Source: Bacilli bacterium (GTDB taxonomy: Bacteria; Bacillota_I; Bacilli_A; RFN20; CAG-826). Taken from it: 57,894 nucleotides of DNA. A model generated the notes under the pieces. The model did not search any database and had not been told where the DNA came from. It saw nothing but the letters and a program-made list of their open reading frames with translations. Location: the NCBI GenBank assembly GCA_016298185.1, contig JAEDDA010000004.1, positions 1 through 57,894 on the forward strand. Direction: 5' to 3'. This document shows, in pieces, positions 26,890-36,800 of this stretch. Made by a program: the position numbers and the translations under genes. Within the stretch, counting starts at the first letter, position 1, and each line of letters begins with the position of its first letter.

Positions 26890-26892
26890 AAC

Positions 26893-26921
26893 AAAAACCC
26901 TCCTATTAATCTATAGGGGGG
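26893..26921 (-). terminator. Terminator after fhs, overlapping the next ribosome site
   Basis: Minus-strand CCC-CCTAT/ATAGG-GGG hairpin followed by TTTTTGTTTT. The 3' arm contains AGGAGGG, which is also the only Shine-Dalgarno for the small broken gene downstream. Confidence 0.75.
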
Positions 26922-26956
26922 TCATCTTTATTTTAGTTGCAAAGAATTTGATTTTT

Positions 26957-28564
26957 TTACATCTTCATTGCAGCAGGGACTTTTGGAAGTCCTGGCATTG
27001 TCATTACCGCACCAGTAAGTGGAACGATAAATCCTGCGCCTGCGGATAATCTTACTTCTCTAACTGTGATTGTAAATCCAGTAGGAGCACCTAATACTTT
27101 CGCATCATCAGTAATGGAGTTAGGAGTCTTAGCCATACAAACAGCTAAACCTTTGTAGCCCATACTTTCATATTGAGCAATTTGTTCATTAGCTAAGTCT
27201 GTATAAACAACTTCACCAGCACCATAGATTTTCTTAGAAATTAATTCAATCTTATCTTTGATGGAGTATTTATCATCTCCAATTGGATATAAGGCTTTAA
27301 AGTTAGATTTTTCATTATCTAAGATTTCTTTAACTGTGTTAGCAAGTTCTACTGCCCCTTCACTACCTTTTAAAGCACCTTCATTAAGTGCGAATCTATA
27401 GCCTTCGGATAAGCACCATTTCTTAAGTTCAGTAATTTCTTCATCAGTGTCACTTGGGAACCTATTCGCGGTAATAACAACTGGAACACTATAACCTTTC
27501 ATATTTTCAGCGTGTTTCTTTAAATTACAAATACCCGCTTTCATTGCGGCAATATTTTCTTGATCTAAGTCTTCGAATTTCACACCGCCATGAAGTTTTA
27601 ACGCTCTAACTGTAGCAACAATAACAATTGCATCAGGAGTTAAACCTGCTCTTTGGCATTTAATATCTAAGAATTTTTCTGCGCCTAAGTCAGCACCGAA
27701 GCCAGCTTCTGTAACAACAACATCAGCAAGTTTTAACGCTAATTTTGTTGCAATAACTGAGTTGCATCCATGAGCGATATTCGCAAATGGCCCACCATGA
27801 ACTAATACTGGATTAGCTTCTAATGTTTGTACTAAGTTAGGGTTCATTGCGGCGTGCATTAATTTATAAATTGCACCTCTAATACCTAAATCTTTAACTC
27901 TAATTGGTTTTTCATCATATGTATAAGCAACAATGATATCTTCGGTTCTATTTAAGAATTCTTCTTCATCGTTTGAGATACAGAAGATAGCCATTAATTC
28001 ACTAGCCACTGTAATAACGAATTCAGATTTATGAGTAATGGAATGTTTGGAATCTTTACTTGTCACTGTGATTTCGCGTAAAGAACGATCATTCATATCT
28101 AAAGCTCTTGTCCAAACAATTCTATCGGGATTGATGTTTAATAAATTGCCTTGGAAGACACTATTTTCGATAATCGCAGAGATTAAGTTAATTGTGCTTG
28201 TTAAAGCGTGGAAGTCACCAGTGAAGTGAAGATTTATATCATCGCTTGGGATGATTGTGGATTTTAATGCACCAACCGCACCACCTTTAACGCCAAATAC
28301 AGGTCCTAAAGAAGGTTCTCGTAAAACAGCTAAGGAATTAACACCAATTCTTCTTAAACCATCGTGTAATCCAATTGTGGTTGTCGTCTTACCTTCACCA
28401 GCTTTTGTTGGAGTAATAGCAGTAACAAGAACTAATTTAGCGTTCTTTTTACTTTTTATATCTTTCATAATCGCAGTGTCGATTTTGGCTTTGTCCTTAC
28501 CATAAGGAATAACGTATTCTTTATTAATATTTAATTTTTTGGCAATGCTATAAATGTTTTCCAT
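26957..28564 (-). CDS. fhs: Formate-tetrahydrofolate ligase
   Basis: Makes 10-formyl-tetrahydrofolate from formate, THF and ATP. The P-loop region is TPTKAGEGKTTTTIGL and the conserved EPSLGPVFGVKGGA and NIAHGCNSV stretches are visible. The 535 residues are slightly fewer than the usual 555. GTGAGGT lies 6 bases before the ATG, which follows the miaA stop by 9 bases; the two share a transcript ending at 26893. Confidence 0.96.
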   Translation of the reverse strand: MENIYSIAKKLNINKEYVIPYGKDKAKIDTAIMKDIKSKKNAKLVLVTAITPTKAGEGKTTTTIGLHDGLRRIGVNSLAVLREPSLGPVFGVKGGAVGALKSTIIPSDDINLHFTGDFHALTSTINLISAIIENSVFQGNLLNINPDRIVWTRALDMNDRSLREITVTSKDSKHSITHKSEFVITVASELMAIFCISNDEEEFLNRTEDIIVAYTYDEKPIRVKDLGIRGAIYKLMHAAMNPNLVQTLEANPVLVHGGPFANIAHGCNSVIATKLALKLADVVVTEAGFGADLGAEKFLDIKCQRAGLTPDAIVIVATVRALKLHGGVKFEDLDQENIAAMKAGICNLKKHAENMKGYSVPVVITANRFPSDTDEEITELKKWCLSEGYRFALNEGALKGSEGAVELANTVKEILDNEKSNFKALYPIGDDKYSIKDKIELISKKIYGAGEVVYTDLANEQIAQYESMGYKGLAVCMAKTPNSITDDAKVLGAPTGFTITVREVRLSAGAGFIVPLTGAVMTMPGLPKVPAAMKM

Positions 28565-28573
28565 ATTTTTACC

Positions 28574-29446
28574 TCACTTACCATATTTGTTTAATAATTG
28601 TTCTTTATTATCAAACATCTCTAGTTCAAATTGATTTTTGAAGAATGTCACTTGCCTCTTCGCATAGTTTCTCGTTCTCTTTTTGATTAGTTCCTTGCAT
28701 TCAATAAGAGAGAGTTTATTGTCTAGATAATCAATGGCTTCTTTATATCCAATTGCCGCTTTCGCGTTAATTGATAAATCATATTTTTCAAGCAGTGATT
28801 TTACTTCTTCTACTAATCCTAAGTCAAACATTTCATCTACTCTTTGGTTAATGTTTTCATATAATGCGTTTCTCTCAGGATTTAGCATCAATATTTTCAC
28901 ATCATCATAGATGAGTTTGTGCTCTTGCGATTCAATAGATCCACTCTTACTAATACCTTGACTACGTTTGAAGGCAATTGCTCTAATTACTCTTTTACGA
29001 TTGTTCTTATGAATTGTTTTTGTGGACTCTGGATCAACTTCTAATAAAATCTTATAAAGTTCATCATTATCTAGTTTTTCTAAATCAGAAGTATCTACTG
29101 GGGCTTCTTCGTTAAAGATGTAGTCATATAAAGACGCTCTTATGTATAAACCAGTCCCACCACAAACAATGATGTTTTTATATTCTTTAGATAATTCATC
29201 TACTGTCTTACGGAATAAAGATTGATATTCCATAACAGAGAATGATTCACTTGGTTTTTTAATATCTAGTAAATAATGTCTTTGATAATATGGATCATCT
29301 TTAGATATTTTCGCGGTACCAATATTCATATCTTGATAAATTTGAAAAGCATCCGCATTAATTATCGGTGCGTTATATATATCAGATAAAACTTTCGCGA
29401 CACTAGTTTTGCCACTACCCGTAGGCCCACATATTACGTATATCAT
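28574..29446 (-). CDS. miaA: tRNA dimethylallyltransferase
   Basis: Adds the dimethylallyl group to A37 of tRNAs reading UNN codons; MiaB in this window then methylthiolates it. The 290-residue protein starts with the P-loop VICGPTGSGKTSVAK and has the catalytic NADAFQIYQDMNIGTAKI and YYLLDI segments. The tRNA-Tyr, tRNA-Leu(UAA) and possibly other substrates lie nearby. It follows a terminator and has a -10 box 6 bases before the ATG with no ribosome site, so it is predicted to be leaderless. Confidence 0.94.
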   Translation of the reverse strand: MIYVICGPTGSGKTSVAKVLSDIYNAPIINADAFQIYQDMNIGTAKISKDDPYYQRHYLLDIKKPSESFSVMEYQSLFRKTVDELSKEYKNIIVCGGTGLYIRASLYDYIFNEEAPVDTSDLEKLDNDELYKILLEVDPESTKTIHKNNRKRVIRAIAFKRSQGISKSGSIESQEHKLIYDDVKILMLNPERNALYENINQRVDEMFDLGLVEEVKSLLEKYDLSINAKAAIGYKEAIDYLDNKLSLIECKELIKKRTRNYAKRQVTFFKNQFELEMFDNKEQLLNKYGK

Positions 29447-29452
29447 GCATAC

Positions 29453-29461
29453 ATATTAACA
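29453..29461 (-). promoter_or_regulatory. Extended -10 of miaA (predicted leaderless)
   Basis: Minus-strand TG-T-TAATAT with TAATAT at 29453-29458, six bases before the ATG at 29446. It lies directly behind the ymcA terminator. Confidence 0.55.
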
Positions 29462-29463
29462 TT

Positions 29464-29491
29464 AAAAAAATGCGAATTTAACTTCGCATTT
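29464..29491 (-). terminator. Terminator of the rny-ymdB-miaB-ymcA operon
   Basis: Minus-strand AAATGCGAA...TTCGCATTT hairpin with a run of seven T residues. Confidence 0.88.
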
Positions 29492-29765
29492 AATTAATTA
29501 TATCTTTTATCGTTCTTAGAATTGATTTGGCCTCTTCCATAGCGATGTTGTAATTATTCACTAATGGATGAGAATTATATATCTCTAAGAGGTTTTTTCT
29601 TTCTTCTAACTTACTTTCATTCGCGAGTCTAGCGATCTCAATTCTTAATCTAGATAATTCCTTATCATTTTCCATGAGATTTCTTAAACGATAATACTCT
29701 TTGATTTCGGGTAATGAATCGATATCGTTTCTAAGTGATTTGGCCTCTTCGATAATCTTATCCAT
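29490..29765 (-). CDS. ymcA: YlbF/YmcA-family protein
   Basis: A 91-residue all-helical protein of the Com_YlbF family. In Bacillus YmcA (RicA) joins YlbF and YaaT in a complex that directs RNase Y to its targets and is found just after miaB, as here. The start at 29765 has GGAG 9 bases upstream and overlaps the miaB end by 8 bases. Lying in one operon with rny itself supports a link to RNase Y specificity. The family call rests mainly on helix pattern and position. Confidence 0.78.
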   Translation of the reverse strand: MDKIIEEAKSLRNDIDSLPEIKEYYRLRNLMENDKELSRLRIEIARLANESKLEERKNLLEIYNSHPLVNNYNIAMEEAKSILRTIKDIIN

Positions 29766-31197
29766 TAACGATTTCTCCAATCATGGAATAAGTATGGGAT
29801 TCGCTTATCTTTACATTAACGATAGAGCCCACTAAAGAGATATCACCTTTGAAGTGAACAAGTTTATTTTCTTCAGTGTATCCTGAGAGCATATTTTCAT
29901 CAGTTTTAGAGACACCATCAACAAGTACTGGATAGGTCTTTCCCACCATTGAATTTGAATGCTCTTCGATATGCTTTTCTAAGTGGGAAACAAGTTCTTT
30001 AAATCTTCTCACTTTTGTATCCTTGTCAACATTATCTTCCATCTTTGCCGCGGGTGTTCCACGACGTGGAGAATAGATGAATGTAAACGCAGCTTCATAC
30101 TTAACAATATCCACTAAGGAACATGTATCTTGGAATTGTTCTTCAGTTTCATTTGGGAAGCCCACAATGATATCTGTGGATAAGGATAAGCCAGGAATCT
30201 TTTCTCTCATTTCTTTAACGAGATTAAGGTATTGTTCTCTAGTATATCTACGACCCATTTTTCTTAAAATCTCATCATTTCCGGATTGAACTGGAAGATG
30301 GATAAATTTCATAATATTATCGTATTTTGCAATGATTTCAATCATTTTGCTCGAAAAATCCCATGGATGAGATGTAGTAAATCTTAGTCTTGGAATTCCG
30401 AGTTTTGCCACTGCCTCCATTAAGTCAGCAAAGTCATATCCTTCATCTAAATCTTTACCATAAGCATTAACATTTTGACCGAGTAAAGTAATCTCTTGAT
30501 AACCTGCCTCCACAAGTGATTTACACTCATCTAAAACATCCTGGAATTTTCTACTTCTTTCCTTACCTCTGGTGTATGGAACAATGCAGTATGTACAAAA
30601 TTTATTACATCCATAAATGATATTTACATAGGCTTTGTAATGATTGTTTCTACAGTCATTTTTAAATTCCACAACTTCACCTTGTTTTGATTCAATGGAA
30701 ACGATTCTTTCTCCTGTAGTTAAACACTCATAAACGAGGTCTAATAATTGAGCGATTTCATGTGTGCCAAAAAGCAAATTAACTTCTGGGAAAGTATTCA
30801 TTACTCTCTTTAAGATTTCTGGTTGTTCCACCATACATCCACATATCGATAAGATAAGGTTTTTATTCTTTCTTCTTAGTCTTTTTAGATTACCAATTTC
30901 ACCATAAACTTTATCTTCTGCGTTTTCTCTAACCGCACAAGTATTGATGATAATTAAATCGACATTTTCTAAGTCATCAGAATAAGTATAACCAACATCT
31001 TCTAACATCGCTCTCATGGTTTCTTCATCACGGACATTAGCTTGGCAGCCATATGTACGAATGTAGTATTTCTTACCATTAACGAGTTTCTTTAAATCAT
31101 CTAAGTGAACAGAATGAGCAACACAAAAATTAGTTGCTTCTTTTTTACGAGAAGCCGCTTTTAATAAATCGGGAGTATTAATAATTTTTGTCTTCAT
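29758..31197 (-). CDS. miaB: tRNA-2-methylthio-N6-dimethylallyladenosine synthase
   Basis: Radical-SAM methylthiotransferase that finishes ms2i6A37 in tRNA. The N-terminal domain has its cluster cysteines in RTYGCQANVRDEE, INTCAVRENAEDKV and CGCMVEQPE; the radical-SAM cluster is in GCNKFCTYCIVPYTRG; a TRAM domain closes the protein. At 479 residues it is full length. It depends on the Suf system and Nfu for both clusters and on MetK for SAM, all in this window. The start is 2 bases after ymdB. Confidence 0.96.
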   Translation of the reverse strand: MKTKIINTPDLLKAASRKKEATNFCVAHSVHLDDLKKLVNGKKYYIRTYGCQANVRDEETMRAMLEDVGYTYSDDLENVDLIIINTCAVRENAEDKVYGEIGNLKRLRRKNKNLILSICGCMVEQPEILKRVMNTFPEVNLLFGTHEIAQLLDLVYECLTTGERIVSIESKQGEVVEFKNDCRNNHYKAYVNIIYGCNKFCTYCIVPYTRGKERSRKFQDVLDECKSLVEAGYQEITLLGQNVNAYGKDLDEGYDFADLMEAVAKLGIPRLRFTTSHPWDFSSKMIEIIAKYDNIMKFIHLPVQSGNDEILRKMGRRYTREQYLNLVKEMREKIPGLSLSTDIIVGFPNETEEQFQDTCSLVDIVKYEAAFTFIYSPRRGTPAAKMEDNVDKDTKVRRFKELVSHLEKHIEEHSNSMVGKTYPVLVDGVSKTDENMLSGYTEENKLVHFKGDISLVGSIVNVKISESHTYSMIGEIVNG

Positions 31198-31198
31198 A

Positions 31199-31981
31199 TT
31201 ATTTTTCTTCTAAATAGATGGTGAATATGTCTTTAGCTAATCCGGTCTGTTCATCCACATCAATCACTACTGCGGATAATAATCCTCTTCCATTTTCTGG
31301 TGGTTCAAACTTTCCAGACAAACCATACATATTCTTTTTAATGACACTATCTTTATCAAAACCAAGAACTCCATCCGCAAATCCAGTCATACCGACATCG
31401 GATATAAAGGCGGTTCCTTTTTCTAAAACTTTTGCGTCATTTGTTTGCACATGGGTGTGTGTTCCAAGTACAGCGGTGACTTTACCATCAAATGCATAAG
31501 CATAAGATTGCTTTTCACCCGTTGCCTCGCCATGAAAGTCGATAATATGGATATTTGAAGGTTCCATAGTTTCTAAGAGCTCTAGCGTGGCTAAATAAGG
31601 GGAATTGACCTCTTCATTTATAAATGCACTACCAAGGACATTCGTTACACGAATAGAAACGCCATCTAAATCAAATAAGGCTGTTCCTTCTCCTGGAAAT
31701 TCATTCTTTAAATTTATAGGTCTAATTAATCGATCAACTCGATCAGCGTACTTAGTAATTTCACTTTTGGAGTTGTAATGGTTTCCTAATGTAATGACAT
31801 CAACACCCGCTTCAATTAGTTCATCGTAGTGATGTCTAATTAAGCCTTTTCCGTGTGTCGCATTTTCTCCATTAGCGATAACGAAATCAATCCCATATTT
31901 ATCCACTAAAGCAGGGACTTTTTCCTTAACCATTCTGCGACCGATACGGCCAACAATATCTCCAATAAATAAAATCTTCAA
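31199..31981 (-). CDS. ymdB: YmdB-family metallophosphoesterase
   Basis: Phosphodiesterase that acts on cyclic nucleotides in Bacillus and influences biofilm and RNase Y. The 260-residue protein has the metal-site motifs MKILFIGDIVGRIG, ANGENATHGKG, TLGNHYNS and VLGTHTHVQTND. The start is TTG at 31981, with AGAAAG upstream. It sits between rny and miaB as in Bacillus. Confidence 0.94.
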   Translation of the reverse strand: MKILFIGDIVGRIGRRMVKEKVPALVDKYGIDFVIANGENATHGKGLIRHHYDELIEAGVDVITLGNHYNSKSEITKYADRVDRLIRPINLKNEFPGEGTALFDLDGVSIRVTNVLGSAFINEEVNSPYLATLELLETMEPSNIHIIDFHGEATGEKQSYAYAFDGKVTAVLGTHTHVQTNDAKVLEKGTAFISDVGMTGFADGVLGFDKDSVIKKNMYGLSGKFEPPENGRGLLSAVVIDVDEQTGLAKDIFTIYLEEK

Positions 31982-32010
31982 AATGTAATCTTTCTATGAA
32001 ATAGTTTTAA

Positions 32011-33579
32011 CTACTTCGCTGTTTCCACTGCGCGGTATTCACGGATAACGGAAACTTTAATTTGACCTGGATAGGTCATTTCATTTTCAATTCTTTCTTT
32101 GATTTCACGGGCTAATCTAAAGGCACCGATATCATCAATTTTATCTGGGACTACCATAACACGTAATTCACGACCGGATTGTAAAGCGTAGGATTGGTAA
32201 ACACCATCATAAGATTTACAAATCTCTTCGAGTTGTTCAATACGTTTAATGTAGTTTTCAAGCATTTCACTTCTTGCGCCAGGTCTAGCAGCGGATAATG
32301 TATCTGCGGCTTGGACTAAGTTAGCAATAATTGATTTTGCAGGAACATCACCGTGGTGAGATTTGATAGAGTTAATAACAACTTCTGGTTCGCCATACTT
32401 TTTGGCTAAACGAGCACCAAGTTCCACGTGACTACCTTCGACTTCGAAGTCAACAGCTTTACCAATATCGTGCAATAAGCCTGCGCGTTTGGCTAAGTTT
32501 TGGTCTAAACCAAGTTCCGCTGCCATCATACCTGTAAGGTAAGCAACTTCCACAGAATGTTCTAAGGCGTTTTGACCATAAGATGTACGATATTTTAAAC
32601 GACCAACATAGTCTAATAACTCTTTATTAATTTTTGGTAAACCAAGTTTGAAGGCGATTTCTTGACCAGTCTTATGAATGCTTTCTTCAACTTCTCTTTT
32701 ACATTTTTCGACGATTTCTTCAATACGTCCTGGTTGAATACGGCCATCTTTAATTAAGGCTTCAAGAGACATTCTAGCGACTTCTCTTCTAATAGGATTG
32801 AAGCAGCTAACTGTGATAACTTCTGGTGTATCATCAATGATTAAATCAACACCACATAATTGTTCAATGGTACGAATGTTACGACCTTCACGACCGATGA
32901 TTCTACCTTTCATTTCATCACTTGGTAACGCCACGACTGAAACAGTTTTGTCCATGGTGACTTCTTGAGCGAATTTCGCACAAGCCATACCGAGTAATTC
33001 TTTAGCTTTTTCATCAGCGGTTTCTTTTGCTTCATCTTCTTTGTTTTTGATGTAAGCAGCGATTTCTTGGCTGATCTTGCTTTCCACACGATCCATTAAT
33101 TCGTCTTTAGCTTCTTGTGTGGACATTTGAGCGACCTTTTCAAGTTCAACAATAATACTATCGATTTTACCTTGAAGTTCCACTTCTTTCTTATCGACAT
33201 CTTTTAAACGTCTAGTTAAGGTTTCGTTCTTTTGTTCAAGAGCGGTTTCCTTTTGTAATAAGGCAGCATCACGTCTATCAATGTTTTGCTCTCTTTGTGA
33301 GAGTTTGTTTTCTTGGTTGATAACTTCTTGTTTTCTTTCGTGAATTTCCTTATTGGCTTCTTGTTTCATTTCATACACAGCTTGTTTGCCATCAAGTTGA
33401 GCGTTTTTAGTAATGTGTTCGGCTTTAATTTCTGCATCACGGATAATCTTTTGCGCATTCTTGTTAGCTCTTGATTTCTTGAACGCTGGGATTAGAAAAA
33501 CAATACCAGCACCAACGAGTAAGCCAGCGACAGCGCAAATGATTGGTAAAACCACCTGCATTGCGTCTAATACTATCAT
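32011..33579 (-). CDS. rny: Ribonuclease Y
   Basis: Membrane-anchored endoribonuclease that starts mRNA decay in Firmicutes. The 522-residue protein has an N-terminal helix (about 8-30), a long coiled coil (about 35-200), a KH domain with GRIIGREGRNIRTIEQ and an HD domain with LLHDIGKAVDFEVEGSH. AAAGGA precedes the ATG. It is the first gene of rny-ymdB-miaB-ymcA and follows a structured leader that ends in a terminator-like hairpin, so its transcription may be attenuated. Confidence 0.97.
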   Translation of the reverse strand: MIVLDAMQVVLPIICAVAGLLVGAGIVFLIPAFKKSRANKNAQKIIRDAEIKAEHITKNAQLDGKQAVYEMKQEANKEIHERKQEVINQENKLSQREQNIDRRDAALLQKETALEQKNETLTRRLKDVDKKEVELQGKIDSIIVELEKVAQMSTQEAKDELMDRVESKISQEIAAYIKNKEDEAKETADEKAKELLGMACAKFAQEVTMDKTVSVVALPSDEMKGRIIGREGRNIRTIEQLCGVDLIIDDTPEVITVSCFNPIRREVARMSLEALIKDGRIQPGRIEEIVEKCKREVEESIHKTGQEIAFKLGLPKINKELLDYVGRLKYRTSYGQNALEHSVEVAYLTGMMAAELGLDQNLAKRAGLLHDIGKAVDFEVEGSHVELGARLAKKYGEPEVVINSIKSHHGDVPAKSIIANLVQAADTLSAARPGARSEMLENYIKRIEQLEEICKSYDGVYQSYALQSGRELRVMVVPDKIDDIGAFRLAREIKERIENEMTYPGQIKVSVIREYRAVETAK

Positions 33580-33607
33580 ATAGTATTCCTTTCTAAGTCT
33601 TTAGACA

Positions 33608-33636
33608 TAAAAATAGTTATTTTTAAAATATAACTA
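33608..33636 (-). terminator. Terminator-like hairpin in the rny leader
   Basis: Minus-strand TAGTTAT (33630-33636) pairs with ATAACTA (33614-33620) and is followed by TTTTTA, 29 bases before the rny start. Confidence 0.6.
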
Positions 33637-33760
33637 CGTTACCTAAAAATCCCTAGTATTCCCATAGGGGTAAGGATTCAGATTATATATATTACAGGAC
33701 AAACCTGATAATAAAGTTCTCAAGAGAGAATATATAGGTAAGTACCTTCCGACGGGTACA
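33608..33760 (-). ncRNA. Structured RNA leader or small RNA upstream of rny
   Basis: A 150-base transcript is predicted between a strong promoter (33766-33795) and the terminator-like hairpin. It holds a GTACC/GGTAC hairpin, a TATTA-CAGG/CCTG-TAATA hairpin with a small loop and a CCCCTA/TAGGG hairpin; alternatively CCTA..TATTC near the 5' end can pair with GAATA.TAGG near the 3' end to give a rod-like fold. I recognise no known riboswitch. It could be a cis-acting attenuator of RNase Y or an independent RNA of 6S type. Confidence 0.5.
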
Positions 33761-33765
33761 AAACT

Positions 33766-33795
33766 ATTATACATATGCGCACATAACTTATTCAA
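33766..33795 (-). promoter_or_regulatory. Predicted promoter of the rny leader
   Basis: Minus-strand TTGAAT (33790-33795), 18 bases, TATAAT (33766-33771), placed just after the terminator of the upstream gene. Confidence 0.7.
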
Positions 33796-33805
33796 ACTAA
33801 AAATT

Positions 33806-33826
33806 AAAAAGGGAACCGAAGTTCCC
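33806..33826 (-). terminator. Terminator after the large surface protein
   Basis: Minus-strand GGGAAC-TTCG-GTTCCC tetraloop hairpin followed by TTTTT. Confidence 0.88.
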
Positions 33827-33838
33827 ATTTCTTTGTAG

Positions 33839-36800
33839 TTATGCGCGTCCGTTTATTGGATCGTTTGCGTGTTCGGTTGCATATGCTTCCATAGATGTAA
33901 TTCTACCTTCTGACATGTCATCATGAGATTCAGTAGAACAATTATCTTGTAAGAACATCTTGAGGTTGAGTTTCATGCCAACACCTGGATTGATCGACAT
34001 ATTGATATCAATACCACAAAGTTTGCCATCTTTTGCATAAACAGTAACCGCTAAAGTTTTAAGGTCTTGGTTTTGTGCTAATTCGCCAATATCAATCGCA
34101 AAGTAGTATTTATCAACGGATGTCATTTGACCGCCATTATAACTTGTATTAGTTAGTTGATAACCAGCTTGATAGTTATAGTCTTGGATAATCTTTTCGT
34201 ATTGGATTTGTCCGCCACTACTTTGAATATTATTGACTGCATTTAAAATGGTATCGCCAAAGCCTAACAAATCACTTAATAAGACTTTGATAATGTTATT
34301 TAACAAATATGGAGTTTCATATTTTGATTTAATTTCTTGAGTCTTTTTACCCATGCTAAACCACTTATCATAACGATAAATATGGAAAATACCAGTTTGT
34401 CCAATGCCAGAAGCACTGTTATCAAGGTTATCAAACATCAAATATGAATCTTTGCTGCATTCACCTAAAAGGCCGGTACTATAGTTAACAGAAACAATAG
34501 GGAGAACTGGAATATTAGATATGTGTGCTAAGACTTTTGTGCGGCCTTCCCAAGTATTTACTTGGATATCGGTGTTCATGGTCTTATTGCCACCTAAACT
34601 ACCAATTGCATCTAAGAAGCCGCTATCGAGTTCAAAATCAATTGTGCCTTTCATGTGGTAGTAAGAGTATTTAGATGTTTCTAAAGCTTCTTCCACTAAT
34701 TTGGAGATAGTTGATAAATCGATATAGGAACTATCTTCAGTTAAGTCATAGTATTCGTATGTTTCTTGATTAAAATCAAGAAGATTAATAGAAACGGTAA
34801 TAGATTTACCACTAATATTTAAATTAGAGATATCTAAACCAGATAAAGTGTCTCCGCTATAGCGAATTTTAATCAATGGATTTATATCATCCATGCCTAA
34901 GATTGAACCACTTAAGCCAGCAGAGATTTCGCTATCAGTGATATTTAAACTAGTGAGAATGTCATAGTCTAAAAGTTTGATTAAATCAGCTTTATTTGCA
35001 CTGTTTAAGATTGTGCTGATTGGATTGCTTTGTATGGATTCCATTAATCCACCGAAAATTTCCATAACATGCGGATCTTCACTTTCGAATAATCTCATTA
35101 TTTTTTCAAATAATGAATCGAATGTAGCATAGTCAATTCTCGCATTTGTACGTGTGGTTGAAGCTCCACCATAGGAGAATAAAACTTTACCATTCATTTC
35201 TTCGGTATATGGTTCCGCATCCACTTTAATGTTGTGTGGGTAATTATCACGATCTCTAATGGTTAATTCACCTGCACCATAATCGAATGTGCGTTTGGTT
35301 TTTAATAATCCGTTTCCTAATTCAGATTCAGTTTTATCTCTTAAAGCAAAATGGAATGTACCTTCTGCGGAAATATCGTTTGTGGTTTCATCACCATCAT
35401 CGACATTAACAGCAAAGCTGACGCCAAACTTATCTTGGTTGATTAAGTTTTCGATTGTAGTCACTAATGATAAAGCTGGATCTAAAGCCACATATTCATC
35501 TTTATTGAATGCCACTTCAACATAATCGGTTAATTTTACAGAAGCATTAATTTCTAATAAGCCATAAGTTAATCCGCTTAAAGATAAGGATTCAAGATGT
35601 TCATTATTGAAATTCACAATAATAGATATTTCGCCTAATCCTAAATTGAAATAATTAGTATCAATATCTAATGATAAGGATGTTTCAGTTAATGTGAAAT
35701 TATGAATGAATACTGGTAAATCATTAACGATACTAAGAATCTTATCTAAATTGATTTCACTAGTTAATGAACTTAGTTTGTTACTAACATCATCTAAAGT
35801 ATTGTTGCCTAATTTATTAGAGATATATTCCACTAAAGAGAGAACTGATTGCTTTTCGATAGAAACATTTAAGTTCTTTAAAGAAGCAAAGATTGTTTCA
35901 TCTAAATAACCCGCTTTGAAATTGTAGGAACTATTATCGTAATCAAGTGTTAAATCAGCGGCTAATGCTAATTCATTGATATCGAAGTCTAATGTTCCAT
36001 TTAAATCCATGAAGTCTTCATAGTTGGATTCTTCATTTGCTTTTTGGTTAATATCTAATTCAAGATTTGCTCTTCCTTGTTTAGAATTAACAATATCCAT
36101 AATTCCATTAACGAGTTTAAATGCTGGTTTGAATTCTGTATATTTAGGAGCATCTTCCTTCAAAGAAGGATTCACTAGTGTTTCGATATCCTCTGCTAAT
36201 GGATGGATATCTGTAATCGCAGAAATATTCATACCCATTAATGTAGTTTCAGGAAGTTCCACACCAATCATGTGATATTCATCATCACTGAGCATCTTAA
36301 TGGCGATATTTTCATTGAAGTTGAATAAGAAGTAATGTTCATTTTCGGTTTTCACTTCTTCCATGTTGGCTAAAGAACCAGTTAATTCATCAAAGTTGAT
36401 ATTTGAGAATTCTTCTGGAAGTTGTAAATTCACACCAAAAGTTGGAAGCATATCCATAACATCAGTGATGTCATCGGTATGTAATGAGAAATGTGTATCA
36501 GCGTAATCTAAATAGATTGTGCTATCAAAGAAACCAATAGAAGCATCTAAATTCAAGTTACCCATTTGTAAATTGAGATCTGCTGCTAATTTGATATTCT
36601 CAATATCAGCAATTGAAATTTCTAAGTTTGTAATATTAATATTAATGTCACCCAAATCTAAATTAGCAAGACCGCGTTTAATAGATCTATTTTCTTCTTT
36701 AGCTTGGCTAATTGTTAAATTCACATATGAAGCAGTTAAAGCTTTACCATTCACTAAACCATCTAAGTATTTATCAGTTGGAGTATCTTGTCTCGCTGGT

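Noticed and set aside
33643..33828. 61-codon reading frame in the rny leader
   Set aside because: It overlaps a terminator and promoter, has no ribosome site and does not look like protein; the region is better explained as RNA.
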